A program made the translations under genes and the position numbers. The notes below the pieces were generated by a model. It was not told the DNA's origin and did no database searches. It saw nothing but the letters and a program-made list of their open reading frames with translations. Below, piece by piece: positions 33,303-33,443 of a DNA stretch of 33,443 nucleotides; position 1 is the stretch's first letter, and the number at the start of each line of letters is the position of its first letter. The stretch is from Pseudobutyrivibrio ruminis. Its GTDB lineage: Bacteria; Bacillota; Clostridia; Lachnospirales; Lachnospiraceae. The stretch covers positions 1-33,443 of the forward strand of contig SVES01000035.1 in NCBI GenBank assembly GCA_015057305.1, read 5' to 3'.

Positions 33303-33443
33303 TCAATCATATTTTATAAAGGCATCAGTAAAGCCAGCTTTTTTAGCTTTTGCCAGTTGCTTGTCTGCATTAGCTTTAACAGCATATGCTCCTACTTGAA
33401 CTCTATATAGTTTAGTAGGGGAGGATGATGGGGGAGATGCAGG
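33303..33443 (-). CDS. SPOR-domain protein, C-terminal end (probable N-acetylmuramoyl-L-alanine amidase)
   Basis: Partial gene entering from the right edge. The visible 46 residues read through a Pro/Ser-rich linker (PASPPSSSPTK) into LYRVQVGAYAVKANADKQLA and KAKKAGFTDAFIKYD, then TGA at 33303-33305: the core and end of a SPOR (peptidoglycan-binding) domain. In Clostridia and Bacillus this linker plus SPOR arrangement usually closes a cell-wall amidase of prophages, integrative elements or sporulation. The enzymatic domain is outside the window. Strong terminator follows. Confidence 0.8.
   Translation of the reverse strand, partial: PASPPSSSPTKLYRVQVGAYAVKANADKQLAKAKKAGFTDAFIKYD

Noticed and set aside
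1..33443. Complete conjugative element
   Set aside because: No relaxase, coupling ATPase, VirB4-like protein or replication initiator was found; only recombinases and cargo are visible, so transfer genes would have to lie outside.
1..33443. tRNA or rRNA genes
   Set aside because: No cloverleaf-like sequence or conserved rRNA segment was noticed by eye on either strand; a dedicated search was not possible.

Overview
The window looks like part of a low-GC Gram-positive (Clostridia-like) chromosome. Genes are AT-rich, ribosome-binding sites are strong GGAGG types, most genes lie on the minus strand, and the families (Acr3/ArsA/ArsD arsenic operon, BceRS-BceAB, VanR/VanS-type regulators, large serine recombinases) are typical of clostridial integrative elements. 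I cannot name the species.

Layout, left to right. (1) 27-180: minus-strand coding scar ending in HVEAAILM..., which looks like the 3' end of a rumA/rlmD-type 23S rRNA methyltransferase carrying two VDMFP-x-TD repeats. (2) 224-4707: complete arsenic operon arsR-arsD-arsA-DUF2703-acr3-arsC with a clear promoter. (3) 4823-6207: IS3-family element. (4) 6243-7042: frameshifted ZmaR-like acetyltransferase. (5) 7376-10759: response regulator, ABC ATPase (frameshifted), permease and kinase of a cationic-peptide/lantibiotic resistance type. (6) 11019-16869: a Bce module with divergent bceAB and bceRS; its BceB is fused to a C-terminal PAF-acetylhydrolase-like alpha/beta hydrolase with a full Ser-Asp-His triad. 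(7) 16950-20842: MATE transporter relic, then a two-component system broken twice: its kinase by a second IS3-family copy, its regulator by a second VDLFP-type scar. (8) 20857-25490: penicillin-binding-type D,D-carboxypeptidase with VanS/VanR-like regulators, then a 3'-damaged DUF2268 metalloprotease under a MerR/TipA-type regulator. (9) 25680-26216: IS21-like relic, two hairpins and a third scar. (10) 26217-33177: SF1 helicase, DUF1413 protein, three serine recombinase genes in series and a SHOCT-like small protein. (11) 33303-33443: the SPOR-domain end of a probable cell-wall amidase.

Reading. The same two-unit VDLFP-x-TD sequence occurs three times, each just downstream of a cargo block, and the window ends with a serine-recombinase triplet. 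The simplest model is serial accretion of related elements that recognise a rumA-like site, building a resistance island against arsenic, antimicrobial peptides and cell-wall antibiotics. No relaxase, coupling protein or type IV secretion gene is visible here.

The most novel single object is the BceB-hydrolase fusion at 11019-14219: a transporter of the antimicrobial-peptide flux-sensing type with an apparently extracytoplasmic esterase on an extra membrane anchor, controlled by its own BceRS pair.
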